DNA of 64,000 bases from GCA-2731375 sp002731375 (GTDB taxonomy: Bacteria > Pseudomonadota > Alphaproteobacteria > GCA-2731375). This document shows positions 7,203 to 16,512 of this stretch, piece by piece. Below the pieces are notes generated by a model, which saw only the letters and a program-made list of their open reading frames with translations, was not told where the DNA came from and searched no databases. The stretch's first letter is position 1; every line of letters starts with the position of its first letter. Location of the stretch: positions 5,777-69,776 of the forward strand of contig JASMDX010000064.1 of the NCBI GenBank assembly GCA_030752605.1. Reading direction: 5' to 3'. Both the position numbers and the translations under genes were made by a program.

Positions 7203-8342
7203 TCAGGCGGCGCGGTGGGGAAGGCAAATCTGGCGGATCGCCTCGCCGTTCTGCAGCCGATCGAAGCCTTCATTCAAATCGTTGAGTCCAACCTGGCGGC
7301 TGATCAGCTTGTCGACCGGCAACCGGCCCTGGCGGTACAAGCTGATGAAGCGCGGAATGTCGCGCACCGGCACGCAAGAGCCCATATAGCTGCCCTTGAT
7401 AGCCTTCTCCTCCGCGACGAGATTACTCTGGATAAAGGAGAATTCGGCCGTCGAGGGGGACAGGCCAGCCGTCACGACGGTCCCGCCATAGCGCGTGATC
7501 TCATAGGCCGTCTTCATCGCCGGAATGACGCCGGCCAGGTCGATCGCGAAATCGACCCCGCCGTTCGTCAGGTCGCGCACCTGTTCGGCATGGCCCGCCT
7601 CCGAGGCATCGATCGTATGCGTGGCGCCGAACTGGCGGGCGAGGCCCAGCTTGTCATCGGCGATATCGACGGCAATGATCGTTTCCGCGCCGGCCAGCTT
7701 GGCGCCCAGCACGCCGTTCAGCCCGACCCCGCCGAGCCCGATAATTGCAACCGTGTCGCCTGGTAGAATGCGCGCCGTGTTGATCACCGCGCCCACGCCG
7801 GTCATCACCGCACAACCGAACAGTGAGGCCTCGTGCAGCGGCAGATCCTTGTCGATGACGACGACCGAGCCGCGGTCGGCGACCGCGTATTCGGCGAAGC
7901 AGGACACGCCGGTATGGTGCGCGATACGGTTGCCGTCAGCGTCGGCGATGCGGCGGCCGCCGCCCATCAGATCGCCCGCCGCCTTGGCCTTGGCCCCGAC
8001 CTCGCAAACTTGTGGCCGCCCCTCCATGCAGCGCCGGCAGCGCCCGCAGCTGGGACTGAACTGGAAGACGATATGGTCGCCTTGGGCTATATCTGTGATG
8101 GCGGATCCGACCTCGACGATCGAACCCGCGCCCTCGTGCCCTAGTACCAGTGGCTCCGGCCGCGGGCGCGCGCCGTTCATCACGGAGAGGTCGGAATGGC
8201 ACAGCCCGGCACCGCCGATCTTGACCAGCACCTCGTTCGGACCGGGAGGATCCAAGGTAACCTCCTCTATACTGATCGGCTTGCTGTCGGTAAACGGCAG
8301 CGGCGCATCGAACCGGCGCAGCACGGCGGCCTTCATCTTCAT
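7203..8342 (-). CDS. Zinc-dependent alcohol dehydrogenase (MDR superfamily)
   Basis: The 379-residue protein has catalytic zinc ligands Cys48 (GLCHSDL) and His69-Glu70 (GHEGAG). The structural zinc is held by Cys99, Cys102, Cys105 and Cys113 in SCGRCRRCMEGRPQVC. The Rossmann motif is GLGGVGLNG. It oxidises alcohols or adducts with NAD(P); the overall layout is near class III (formaldehyde/glutathione) and aryl-alcohol dehydrogenases. The start is set at 8342, where GGAGGAAG lies just upstream; a second ATG two codons on is also possible. A perfect TTGACA on the minus strand at 8453-8458 could be its -35 box, but the matching -10 is poor. Confidence 0.88.
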   Translation of the reverse strand: MKMKAAVLRRFDAPLPFTDSKPISIEEVTLDPPGPNEVLVKIGGAGLCHSDLSVMNGARPRPEPLVLGHEGAGSIVEVGSAITDIAQGDHIVFQFSPSCGRCRRCMEGRPQVCEVGAKAKAAGDLMGGGRRIADADGNRIAHHTGVSCFAEYAVADRGSVVVIDKDLPLHEASLFGCAVMTGVGAVINTARILPGDTVAIIGLGGVGLNGVLGAKLAGAETIIAVDIADDKLGLARQFGATHTIDASEAGHAEQVRDLTNGGVDFAIDLAGVIPAMKTAYEITRYGGTVVTAGLSPSTAEFSFIQSNLVAEEKAIKGSYMGSCVPVRDIPRFISLYRQGRLPVDKLISRQVGLNDLNEGFDRLQNGEAIRQICLPHRAA

Positions 8343-8721
8343 AGCTTCCTCCCTGATCGTCCGGCGCGTCGGGGCGCCCTGGCGGTTATAGTAGCCATGG
8401 TACTCTAAGGCCCCGTCCTTCAGACACCACAAAATTCCGGAAAAAGCGAGCTTGTCAAAGGGACGAACGGGACGCAACGCCGGCGCCTTCCCTCCGGCAT
8501 GGTGAGAGTTTAGCGCTAGGGGCGACGGATCTATCCGCGAAAAATCGGATGGCTCGAATGTCGGGCGTCCATAACCGGGTCGGGGATCATTGAAAATGAC
8601 CCGTCCTGAAAATGGACTTTCGGTGACGATAGTGGTCTAACCCATCTTGGATATCAGAGGCTTCATGACACCAATTGGGCCACGCTGAAATGGTTGAATT
8701 TTAAGAATAGTGGAGACTTTG
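8343..8721. other. Divergent intergenic region between alcohol dehydrogenase and creatinase
   Basis: No coding sequence is recognisable. Features seen: a minus-strand TTGACA at 8453-8458 pointing to the dehydrogenase, and a small dyad CGGAT-CT-ATCCG at 8526-8537. GAAAATG also occurs twice within about 25 bases near 8590-8620. A GGAG ribosome site lies six bases before the creatinase ATG. Both genes must be transcribed from this region, so it presumably holds two promoters and perhaps an operator. None is certain. Confidence 0.4.
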
Positions 8722-9936
8722 ATGCAAGATGACTTGCTGCATGTAACAACTTGGCGGAATGGCGAGAAGGCTTGGTCGCCGTTTTCCGAACAGGAGCTGC
8801 TCAACCGGCAAGAAAAAATCCGAGCCTATGCGGCGGAGCACGATATCGATGCCTGCATTTTCACCTCACATCACAATATCTGCTACTTCTCCGGCTTTTT
8901 GTATTGCTATTTTGGCCGCAAATACGCCCTCGTGATTGATGGTGGCGGTGCCACGACAGTGACGGCGGCGATTGATGGCGGGCAGCCGTGGCGCCGCGGC
9001 GTTGCCGGCAACATCACTTATACTGACTGGAGCAAGGACAACTATTTCCGCGCCCTTCAACAATTGCTACCCAAGGTCAAGCGCCTTGGCATTGAGTTTG
9101 ACCACGTCAGCCTGGATCTTCATCGGCAACTGATTGAGGCATTCCCAAATACTGAAATGGTCGATGTTGGGCCACCTACAATGTGGCAGCGGGCCATCAA
9201 ATCGCCAGATGAACAGGCTTTAATCAAGATAGGGGCCCGGATCTGTGAACTCGGTGGACAAGCATGCGTGGATGCGGTCGAGGCAGGCGTTCCCGAGCAC
9301 GAGATCGCCATCGCATCGAGCACCACGATGATCCGCGAGATCGCCCGTAGTTTTCCCTTTGTCGAACTGATGGACAGCTGGACGTGGTTTCAATCGGGGA
9401 TCAATACGGACGGCGCCCATAATCCGGTGACCAATCGAGTGATTGACGCGGGAGACATATTGAGTTTGAACTGTTTCCCCATGATTTTCGGTTACTATAC
9501 AGCGCTCGAACGCACCCTGTTCTGTGAATTCGCAAGCGATGAACATCTCAGATTGTGGGAAATCAATTGCGAGGTTCATCGCCATGGCTTGGGATTGATC
9601 CGGGCCGGCGCCAAATGTAGCGATATTGCCAAGGAGTTGAACAATATCTATCGCCGCCACGATTTACTCAAATATCGCTCTTTTGGATATGGACACTCAT
9701 TTGGCGTGCTAAGCCACTATTACGGCAGGGAAGCTGGAGTAGAACTTCGAGAAGACGTGGAAACCGTGCTGCGTCCGGGCATGGTGGTCTCCATGGAACC
9801 AATGATCATGATACCGGAAGGGCAAATGGGCGCGGGCGGATACCGCGAACACGACATCTTGATTATCGGCGAAGAGAGCACCGAGAACATCACCAAATTC
9901 CCATTCGGGCCGAAGTATAATATTATCGAGAAATAG
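8722..9936 (+). CDS. Creatinase (creatine amidinohydrolase)
   Basis: The 404-residue protein has the pita-bread fold of the M24 family but matches creatinase rather than a peptidase. TSHHNICYFSGFLYCYFGR, AAIDGGQPWRR and TWFQSGINTDGAHNPVT agree closely with the Pseudomonas enzyme. His233 corresponds to its catalytic His232. The ending RSFGYGHSFGVLSHYYGREAG is also creatinase-like. The enzyme hydrolyses creatine to sarcosine and urea in the cytoplasm. The ATG at 8722 is used because GGAG lies six bases upstream; an in-frame GTG four codons earlier is the alternative. No creatininase gene is seen in this window. Hydantoinase-type genes nearby suggest a wider creatinine/hydantoin role. Confidence 0.9.
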   Translation: MQDDLLHVTTWRNGEKAWSPFSEQELLNRQEKIRAYAAEHDIDACIFTSHHNICYFSGFLYCYFGRKYALVIDGGGATTVTAAIDGGQPWRRGVAGNITYTDWSKDNYFRALQQLLPKVKRLGIEFDHVSLDLHRQLIEAFPNTEMVDVGPPTMWQRAIKSPDEQALIKIGARICELGGQACVDAVEAGVPEHEIAIASSTTMIREIARSFPFVELMDSWTWFQSGINTDGAHNPVTNRVIDAGDILSLNCFPMIFGYYTALERTLFCEFASDEHLRLWEINCEVHRHGLGLIRAGAKCSDIAKELNNIYRRHDLLKYRSFGYGHSFGVLSHYYGREAGVELREDVETVLRPGMVVSMEPMIMIPEGQMGAGGYREHDILIIGEESTENITKFPFGPKYNIIEK

Positions 9937-10011
9937 CCTGATCATTGGAATTTCTTGCATGCCGAATGCAACAACCTTGGGGTCGATACCTTGCCCAGGA
10001 GGTTCCATCGA

Positions 10012-10234
10012 TTAGTTTTCACGTAACCACATCGGTTGCTGATCAGGGTGCCTGGTGACGATGCTTGAATGACCCTGATCGAATTTTGCCAATTGCGACA
10101 GATCGAACAGGTGCGAATTTCCAATCAAAGCATGCCGGCGCTTTGCCATCGTTGGTGGGCTTTGTTTCAAATACGCTGCCATAGTTGTCCAAAAAATGTG
10201 CCCACGGGAGGATGGACAAATGATACTTAGCCAT
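10012..10234 (-). pseudogene. Short frameshifted gene of unknown family
   Basis: The frame opens at an ATG at 10234 inside the last codons of the acyl-CoA ligase gene (GGATGGCTAAG). It reads AKYHLSILPWAHFLDNYGS and TKPTNDGKAPA, then loses protein-like character. Shifting frame near 10135 restores a plausible ending, GNSHLFDLSQLAKFDQGHSS then RHPDQQPMWLREN, up to TAA at 10012-10014. Together this looks like one small gene of about 70-75 codons broken by a single indel. I do not recognise the family. It would have been translationally coupled to the ligase. Confidence 0.4.
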
Positions 10235-11861
10235 CCGCCTCTGCTCGTAATTCAACCCGGCGGATCTTGCCCGAGATGGTTTTGGGCAGGGCCTCGCGGA
10301 ATTCGATTTCGCGGGGGTACTTATAGGGCGCGGTCAGGTTCTTGACGAAATCCTGGATCTCCACCACCAAATCGTCCGAGGCTTCATAGCCTTCCGACAA
10401 CACGACAAAGGCCTTGACGATCTCGCCGCGCATTTCGTCTGCCTTGGCAACAACGGCGGATTCCATGACGCCGGGATGCTCCACCAGGGCGCTTTCCACC
10501 TCAAACGGCGAGATGCGGTAGCCGGATGAGGAAATAATGTCGTCGGAGCGGCCAACGAACCAGATATAGCCATCCCCATCCCGCGTCGCCGTATCTCCGG
10601 TGTAGTACCAGCCGTTGCGGAAGGATTTCGCCGTCGCCTCTGGATCGCGGAAATAACCGTCGAACAAACCGGGAGGATACGGATCGGTGATTTTCACCGC
10701 GATATGGCCGACGATATCGTCCGCGACCACATTGCCGTCATCATCGATAATGCCGATATCAATACCAGGCACTGGCTTGCCCATGGAACCGGGCCGGATT
10801 TCCATGCCGGGATAGTTGGCGACAATATTGACGGTCTCGGTCTGGCCATAGCCATCGTGGATGTCACAGCCCGTGGCGGCTTTCCAACTGCGCATGGCTT
10901 CGGGGTTCAACGGCTCGCCCGCGCCGATGCAATGGCGGATGGAGCTAACGTCGTAAGGTGAAATATCCATGGTCGCGAACAGGCGGTAGACCGTGGGTGG
11001 GGCACAGAAAGTAGTCACCTTGTATTTCTCGATCAGCTTCAAGTGCATATCCGCATCGAAACCAGCAGCGTCATATAGCATGATCGCGGCACCGGCGATA
11101 ATGGGCGGGAAAATAATGCCCCAGGCCGCCTTGGCCCAGCCGGTATCGGTCAGGGTCCAATGGATATCGTCCCGGCGCAAACCCTGCCAATAATTACAGG
11201 TAATGGTATGGGCCAGGCCGTAAGCGTGGTCGCGGGCAACCATTTTTGGCAATGACGTAGTGCCGGAGGTGAAATAAATCAGCATCAGATCCGACGCCTT
11301 GGTCGGCGGCACCAAGGAACGGTCAAAGGTATCAGGCGCGGTGGCGCAGGCGCTTTCCTTGCAGGTCCAGCCCGCACGCTCCTCACCAATGATGATCAGA
11401 TGCTCCAACGTGGGGCATTGATCGCGCACGGCCTCAACCTTTTCCGCGTGCTCGGCGGTGACAATGACGATCTTGGCGCCGGAGCGGTTGACCCGGTATT
11501 CGATATCATGCGCTGTCAACAGATTGGTGCCCGGCATGGCAACGACGCCCATTTTCATACAACCGAACAGGGCATGATAAAAGGCAGGTATCCGCGTGAT
11601 CATGACAAAGGCGAAATCGCCTTTCTCGGCGCCAATATCCTTGAGCACATTGGCGAACTGGTTCGAAGCCCTCTCCAGATCACCATAGCTTTGTTCTTCC
11701 GCGCTTTCGCCATCGTTAGCCACGGCGATCAGGGCGGTCTTGTCCGCCTTCCCCGCCTGGGTCGCCAGCACATCAAAGGCAAAATTGAAGTCATCCGGAA
11801 TCTCGAGCTTGAACTCCGCCCGCGCCGCCTCGTAATCGAAAGTTTCTGCTTCGCTAGCCAT
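10227..11861 (-). CDS. Acyl-CoA synthetase, AMP-forming (medium-chain/benzoate-CoA-ligase-like)
   Basis: The 544-residue ANL-family ligase activates a carboxylic acid to its CoA thioester with ATP. Motifs in order: the P-loop LIYFTSGTTSLPKMVARDH at about residue 195, the adenylate-binding GYGQTETV, the hinge motif YYTGDTATRDGDGYIWFVGRSDD, and C-terminal catalytic Lys in LPKTISGKIRR. The layout resembles ACSM/medium-chain and benzoate-CoA ligases. MASEAETF is taken as start because GAGAGG sits nine bases upstream; an ATG two codons earlier is too close to that site. The substrate is unknown. Confidence 0.88.
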   Translation of the reverse strand: MASEAETFDYEAARAEFKLEIPDDFNFAFDVLATQAGKADKTALIAVANDGESAEEQSYGDLERASNQFANVLKDIGAEKGDFAFVMITRIPAFYHALFGCMKMGVVAMPGTNLLTAHDIEYRVNRSGAKIVIVTAEHAEKVEAVRDQCPTLEHLIIIGEERAGWTCKESACATAPDTFDRSLVPPTKASDLMLIYFTSGTTSLPKMVARDHAYGLAHTITCNYWQGLRRDDIHWTLTDTGWAKAAWGIIFPPIIAGAAIMLYDAAGFDADMHLKLIEKYKVTTFCAPPTVYRLFATMDISPYDVSSIRHCIGAGEPLNPEAMRSWKAATGCDIHDGYGQTETVNIVANYPGMEIRPGSMGKPVPGIDIGIIDDDGNVVADDIVGHIAVKITDPYPPGLFDGYFRDPEATAKSFRNGWYYTGDTATRDGDGYIWFVGRSDDIISSSGYRISPFEVESALVEHPGVMESAVVAKADEMRGEIVKAFVVLSEGYEASDDLVVEIQDFVKNLTAPYKYPREIEFREALPKTISGKIRRVELRAEADG

Positions 11862-12006
11862 GACCATGAGCCTCTCGTCCGTCATCAATTTCGTTGGCCG
11901 TACATTAATCCGCGTAATGCGCGGAGCCAACCCATCTTTCCTCTTGTGGATTGGGCCGGGTCGGTGAAAACTGGCGTCAACAAAATCCGCGTAAAAGGGA
12001 AGCGAG

Positions 12007-13023
12007 ATGAGCCCAATTAATTCAGGAAGACCCGTACGTCCCGGGGACCGCTATAAGCCCAGACCAACGCCCGGCGGCGGCGCTCCAATTGGACGCACTG
12101 GGCCGCGCATTAGCACAGGGGGCAAGAAGGAAATTCTCTGCGCCTTTGGCGTTGATGTTGATGCGGTCGCCGGCTGGCTGGGGTCGTACGGCGGTGAGGA
12201 CAGCCCCTGCGATATCTCGCGTGGTTTGTTCTCTGGCGAAGTCGGCGTGCCGCGCCTGGTCAATCTGTTCGACCGCTACGCCATTCCCACCACCTGGTTC
12301 ATCCCCGGCCATTCCATCGAAACCTTTCCCGAGCAGTGCAAAATGGTGGTCGATGCGGGCCACGAGATCGGCATGCACGGCTATTCCCACGAAAACCCCA
12401 TCGCCATGACGCCAGAGCAGGAAATTGCCGTCATGGACAAATGCATTGACCTGATCGAAAAGCTGGCCAAGCGCAGGCCCACCGGCTATGTGGCGCCATG
12501 GTGGGAATTCAGCACCGTGACCAACGAACTGCTACTGGCACGCGGCATCAAATACGACCACAGCCTGATGAATGACGATTTTCATCCTTTCTATGTGCGG
12601 GTAGGCGATAGCTGGACGCCGATCGATTATTCCAAGCACCCGGATGAATGGATGACGCCCCTGGTACGTGGACAGGAAACGGATCTGATCGATATTCCGG
12701 GCAGCTGGTACCTTGATGATCTACCACCGATGATGTTCATCAAATCGGCGCCGAACAGTTTCGGCTTCGTCAATCCACGGGATATCGAGGAGTTGTGGCG
12801 CGATCAGTTCGATTGGGTCTACCGGGAAAACGACTATGCCGTCTTTACCATGACCATCCACCCGGACGTCTCGGGCCGGCCGCAGGTTCTGTTGATGCTG
12901 GAGAGGATGATCGAATACATCACCTCGCACACCGGCGTGCGGTTCTGCACCTTTGACGAAATTGCCGATGATTTCCGTCAGCGCTGTCCCCGCGAAGGTG
13001 CGGCTGCCAGCGTGCCCGCATAA
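12007..13023 (+). CDS. Polysaccharide deacetylase family protein (NodB homology, PuuE-like branch)
   Basis: The 338-residue protein has NodB-fold metal ligands: Asp50/Asp52 in AFGVDVDAVAGWLG, and His124 and His128 in GMHGYSHENP. It also has WFIPGHSIE and TGYVAPWWEFS, typical of cytoplasmic members that act on small C-N substrates such as ring amides rather than on polysaccharide. The first 40 residues are Pro/Gly/Arg-rich and lack a signal peptide. Next to amidohydrolase and hydantoinase genes, an amide-opening role is plausible but unproven. It is followed within a few bases by a small CxxC protein and a COG0523 GTPase in one direction, which suggests metal supply to this enzyme. Confidence 0.82.
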   Translation: MSPINSGRPVRPGDRYKPRPTPGGGAPIGRTGPRISTGGKKEILCAFGVDVDAVAGWLGSYGGEDSPCDISRGLFSGEVGVPRLVNLFDRYAIPTTWFIPGHSIETFPEQCKMVVDAGHEIGMHGYSHENPIAMTPEQEIAVMDKCIDLIEKLAKRRPTGYVAPWWEFSTVTNELLLARGIKYDHSLMNDDFHPFYVRVGDSWTPIDYSKHPDEWMTPLVRGQETDLIDIPGSWYLDDLPPMMFIKSAPNSFGFVNPRDIEELWRDQFDWVYRENDYAVFTMTIHPDVSGRPQVLLMLERMIEYITSHTGVRFCTFDEIADDFRQRCPREGAAASVPA

Positions 13024-13027
13024 TATC

Positions 13028-13351
13028 ATGTGCGCGCTCTGCGGTGTCTTGGGGGGACGCGGCCACTGGACAGAAAGCGCCGCCGCACCGGAAGCCTTTG
13101 CCTCCCGCCCCGAACAACACACAAGGGCGCGGGAGCGCCAAGCACGCACCCGCCTGGTTAACCGGGTGCTGGGCCACTACGGACTTAAGCTTGACGACTG
13201 GTTGGGCGGCGCCCAAGTGTTGCGCGGGCGCACCGGGCGCACGGCGCTGGTCAATAATCTGTCCGAGATGTGGGCAGCGGCGGACGATCTAAGCCGCCAG
13301 GACTGCGATCCCCTGGACCCGGATCTGTTGCAACGTCTGGAAAGAGAATAG
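13028..13351 (+). CDS. Small conserved CxxC protein linked to COG0523 GTPase
   Basis: The 107-residue protein begins MCALCGVLGGRGHWTE, giving a CxxC pair at residues 2-5. It continues with an Arg-rich helix and LNRVL-like NRVLGHYGLKLDDWLGG, then LVNNLSEMWAAADDLS. It starts five bases after the deacetylase stop and ends two bases before the GTPase start, so the three are almost certainly co-transcribed. The CxxC suggests metal binding. I know of no named family for it. A partner or metallated subunit of the GTPase/deacetylase system is an inference from position only. Confidence 0.65.
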   Translation: MCALCGVLGGRGHWTESAAAPEAFASRPEQHTRARERQARTRLVNRVLGHYGLKLDDWLGGAQVLRGRTGRTALVNNLSEMWAAADDLSRQDCDPLDPDLLQRLERE

Positions 13352-13353
13352 CC

Positions 13354-14391
13354 GTGGGCGAATTTTCCCAACAGACGCCAATCAATATCATCACCGGCTT
13401 TCTGGGCAGCGGCAAGACGACGCTGCTGAAGGGCCTGTTGACGGCCCCGAACCTGACCGACACGGCGGTGCTGATCAACGAGTTCGGCACCGTGGGTCTG
13501 GACCACGAATTGGTGCAAAACGTCACCGAAAGTACGCTATTACTGGATAACGGCTGTCTCTGCTGCGCCATTCGCGGTGACCTGCAAGGCGCCCTGCGTG
13601 ATCTGCTGTCGCGGCGGCAAAGCGGCCAGGTGCCGCATTTCAAGCGCGTGGTCATCGAAACATCGGGCCTGGCCGATCCCGCCCCCATTGCCTACACCCT
13701 ATTGGCGGAGCCGGTGTTGCAGCATCATTTTCGCCTGGGCGGTATCATCACAACGGTGGATGCGGTCAACGGCGGAGAGCAGCTACGGCGCTTTCCCGAA
13801 TCCGTGAAACAGGTCGCCATGGCCGACCGCCTGATCGTCACCAAGACCGACCTGGCAGAACCGGAACAAATCGGCGTTCTGCATGGTAGCCTGCGGCGTC
13901 TGAACAAATCCGCCCAGATCATCGAAGTGGCGGAAGGCGAGATCCAGCCGGCGGCACTATTGACCGACGACATGTATGACGACGAAGGCCGTAGCCGGGA
14001 GATTGAACACTGGCTCGCTGCCGAGGCTGGTGCGGACGCCCTTGCCCATGATCATGCCGACGACATCCATTCCTTTGCCCTGAGCTATCCCGCGCCACTG
14101 GACTGGAGCGCATTCAGCATCTGGATGAGTATGCTGTTGCACCGCCACGGAAACAATGTCCTGCGCATCAAGGGCTTACTGAATGTCGCGGGCGTGCCCA
14201 CACCGGTGCTGATCAATGGCGTGCAGCATATCGTGCATCCGCCGTCCCATCTGCCCGCCTGGCCCTCCGAAAACCGGCAATCACGCATTATTTTCATTGT
14301 CCGGGGTATGGACAGAGTGGCAATCAAGACCTCGTTGGCTGTCTTCAACAAGCTCGCCAATCCGGACGTGGCGCCGGGACGCGCCGCCTAG
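13354..14391 (+). CDS. COG0523 family metallochaperone GTPase (CobW/P47K)
   Basis: The 345-residue G3E GTPase has Walker A GFLGSGKTTLL at residues 15-25, the diagnostic CxCC metal site NGCLCCAIRGDL (Cys68, Cys70, Cys71), and NKxD-like TKTDLAEPE. A short His/Asp patch, AHDHADDIH, lies near residue 230, followed by the C-terminal CobW domain with RIKGLLNVAG. These proteins deliver zinc, cobalt or other metals to client enzymes using GTP. It starts at GTG two bases after the preceding stop; longer in-frame starts would overlap that gene. The most likely client is the polysaccharide-deacetylase-type metalloenzyme two genes upstream. Confidence 0.88.
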   Translation: MGEFSQQTPINIITGFLGSGKTTLLKGLLTAPNLTDTAVLINEFGTVGLDHELVQNVTESTLLLDNGCLCCAIRGDLQGALRDLLSRRQSGQVPHFKRVVIETSGLADPAPIAYTLLAEPVLQHHFRLGGIITTVDAVNGGEQLRRFPESVKQVAMADRLIVTKTDLAEPEQIGVLHGSLRRLNKSAQIIEVAEGEIQPAALLTDDMYDDEGRSREIEHWLAAEAGADALAHDHADDIHSFALSYPAPLDWSAFSIWMSMLLHRHGNNVLRIKGLLNVAGVPTPVLINGVQHIVHPPSHLPAWPSENRQSRIIFIVRGMDRVAIKTSLAVFNKLANPDVAPGRAA

Positions 14392-14397
14392 GACTGC

Positions 14398-15948
14398 TTA
14401 GACAATTCGGCTGTTCGCCTTGCCCCAATAGCGGTCCTTCAACAAGCGCTTGTATAGCTTGCCGGTTTCAAGCCGAGGCAGTTTGGCTTCGAAGTCGATG
14501 GAGCGCGGCACCTTGTAATTCGCCAGATGCTCGCTGGCATAGCCGGAAATCTCAGCCGCCAGGTCATCAGAAGGCGCAATGCCGGGCGCCGGCTGCACCA
14601 CCGCCTTGACCTCTTCGCCAAAGTCTGGGTTCGGCACGCCAAAGACGGCGACGTCAGCGACTTTCGGATGCATGACGATGCAATCCTCTATCTCCTGTGG
14701 ATAGATATTCACGCCACCGGAAATAATCATGAAGCTTTCCCGGTCGGTCAGATACAAAAAGCCATCCTCGTCCAGATAACCCACATCGCCCAGCTTGGTC
14801 CAAAGCGGATGCTTGGGGTGCTTCGCTGCTTCGGTTTTCTCCGGGTCGCCGTGATACTGGAATGGCATCTCATCACGCTCGAAGTAGATGGTCCCCGTCT
14901 CGCCTATCGGCAACTCGTCACCAGCCTCGTCACAAATGTGCAGAACGCCCAATATGGAACTGCCGACGCTGCCGGGATGAGCCAGCCATTGATCGCTGTT
15001 GCAAACGGTCATGCCGTTGATTTCGGTGCCGCCATAATATTCCCAGATAATTGGTCCCCACCAGTCAATCATCTGATGCTTTACATCGATCGGACAGGGT
15101 GCTGCGGCATGAATGGCAATCTGGTGGCTCGAAAAATCATGGCCGGCCCGCTCTGCCTCATCCAGTTTCAACATGCGGATGAACATGGTCGGCACCCACT
15201 GGCTGTGGGTTACCCGGTACTTTTCGATCAGGCGCAGGGATTCGACGGCATCGAATGTCTCCATGACCACGTTCGTTCCGCCAAGGCTGTGCACGGCGGC
15301 GGTAAAGCCCAGAGGCGCCGCGTGATAAAGCGGCGCGGGCGAGAGATAAATCGTATCCGGACCAATGCTGTAGAGCTGTTGGACAAGGCCATCAAGCATG
15401 GACGGATCGACAAATGGTCCGTCGCTCAACGGGCGTTTGATACCTTTCGGCCGGCCAGTGGTGCCGGAAGAATAATTCATGAAGTCGCCGCGCGGCTCCC
15501 CCGCCATTGGTTCAGCCGACTGCTTGGCGATTTCATCCTCATAGCATTCGAAGCCCGCCACCGTGCCATCGACCATGAGACGGACGGGACAATCGTTCAG
15601 GGTAGGTAGTACCCCTTCGGCAACGGCGGCCACGCCGGCGGAGGTAACCAGGGCCTTGGAGCCCGAATCGTTGAGGATATAAGTGACCTCCTCGGCGGTC
15701 AGAAACTTGTTCACGGCACAGACATACATGCCCGAGCGCACCGCGGCCCAGAACACTTCATGGTAGCGGATATTATTTTCCATGAACAGCGCAACAACAT
15801 CGCCGGGCCGCAGGCCCACCGCATGCAGATAATGGGACAGGCGAATACTTCTCTCGTTCAACTGGCCATAGGTCAGACTTTTCCCCGACCCGGCCATGAT
15901 GGTGGCGATCTTGTCAGGGGCCGCGGCGGCATGATCGACGATGGGCAT
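14398..15948 (-). CDS. AMP-dependent acyl-CoA synthetase (FadD-like)
   Basis: The 516-residue ANL ligase has P-loop MNYSSGTTGRPKGIKRPL near residue 165, the A5-like YYGGTEING, the hinge region GDVGYLDEDGFLYLTDRESFMI with ISGGVNIYPQEIED, and a C-terminal LPRLETGKLYKR with the catalytic Lys. The form FMIISGGVNIYP groups with fatty-acid, crotonobetaine and bile-acid-type ligases. It converges on the COG0523 gene with only six bases between stops. It is transcribed with the downstream-facing membrane gene at 15994, 45 bases upstream of its start. The substrate is not determinable. Confidence 0.88.
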   Translation of the reverse strand: MPIVDHAAAAPDKIATIMAGSGKSLTYGQLNERSIRLSHYLHAVGLRPGDVVALFMENNIRYHEVFWAAVRSGMYVCAVNKFLTAEEVTYILNDSGSKALVTSAGVAAVAEGVLPTLNDCPVRLMVDGTVAGFECYEDEIAKQSAEPMAGEPRGDFMNYSSGTTGRPKGIKRPLSDGPFVDPSMLDGLVQQLYSIGPDTIYLSPAPLYHAAPLGFTAAVHSLGGTNVVMETFDAVESLRLIEKYRVTHSQWVPTMFIRMLKLDEAERAGHDFSSHQIAIHAAAPCPIDVKHQMIDWWGPIIWEYYGGTEINGMTVCNSDQWLAHPGSVGSSILGVLHICDEAGDELPIGETGTIYFERDEMPFQYHGDPEKTEAAKHPKHPLWTKLGDVGYLDEDGFLYLTDRESFMIISGGVNIYPQEIEDCIVMHPKVADVAVFGVPNPDFGEEVKAVVQPAPGIAPSDDLAAEISGYASEHLANYKVPRSIDFEAKLPRLETGKLYKRLLKDRYWGKANSRIV

Positions 15949-15993
15949 CTTCTACTCCTACAAATTACAGCCGCGGCGCTGGACCAAGCGGCC

Positions 15994-16512
15994 CTAGTCC
16001 GATAATGCGCCACGTTGCGGCGGCGCGCGGCGCGTGGTCCAGCCATCGCGGAAGGCGCGCACCACGTGGTGCAGGAGATAAAACAGGATTGCCAGGATCA
16101 CCATCACGATGATGGCCAGCAAATGCCCGCCAAATTCCCCACCGATAATGGTGCCGCGGTTAACCAGGTGCTCCCCCAGCATGGCTACGGCCTGCAAGGT
16201 GCCGCCGGCGCAAAAGATCACCGCCACCAGGATTGCCACCTGCAAACTGTCAAACACCAGAACTTCCACGCTCGAGGCGCCACCCTCGCGCCCAAACTGG
16301 TTGCGGAAGCTCTGCCAATGGGAAATGACGTAGCCAATAATGCCCACCAGGGATGCGAACCAAAACACCACGTTGGAGAAATGGATCTGTGGAATATGGG
16401 CCACCAGATAGATTTCAAACGGTTTATAAAAATACAGAAAGATCAGCAAAATGATGATCGCGATCAAGCTGATCCATAATTTTGGCCTCCGCGCTGTTGT
16501 ATCTTCCGCCAT
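15994..16512 (-). CDS. Four-helix membrane protein of unknown function, paralogue A
   Basis: The 172-residue protein has four predicted membrane segments. The first is near residues 11-28 (LWISLIAIIILLIFLYFY), then about 45-62, 85-108 and 125-148. The cytoplasmic-facing tail is Arg-rich. It shares the signature IFLYFYKPFE, a central SxEV/S-hydrophobic segment, and AGGTLQAV with the protein at 36762-37244, so the window carries two copies. Both stand directly beside genes for CoA metabolism (an acyl-CoA synthetase here, a crotonase there). No family is recognised and no catalytic residues are obvious. Confidence 0.7.
   Translation of the reverse strand: MAEDTTARRPKLWISLIAIIILLIFLYFYKPFEIYLVAHIPQIHFSNVVFWFASLVGIIGYVISHWQSFRNQFGREGGASSVEVLVFDSLQVAILVAVIFCAGGTLQAVAMLGEHLVNRGTIIGGEFGGHLLAIIVMVILAILFYLLHHVVRAFRDGWTTRRAPPQRGALSD

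Noticed and set aside
8429..8458. Sigma-70 promoter for the alcohol dehydrogenase
   Set aside because: The -35 TTGACA is perfect, but the best -10 at 17-18 bases matches at no more than three positions.
8722..9936. Reading the creatinase as an Xaa-Pro aminopeptidase (M24)
   Set aside because: Metal-ligand spacing of peptidases is not kept, while long creatinase-specific stretches and the catalytic His are.
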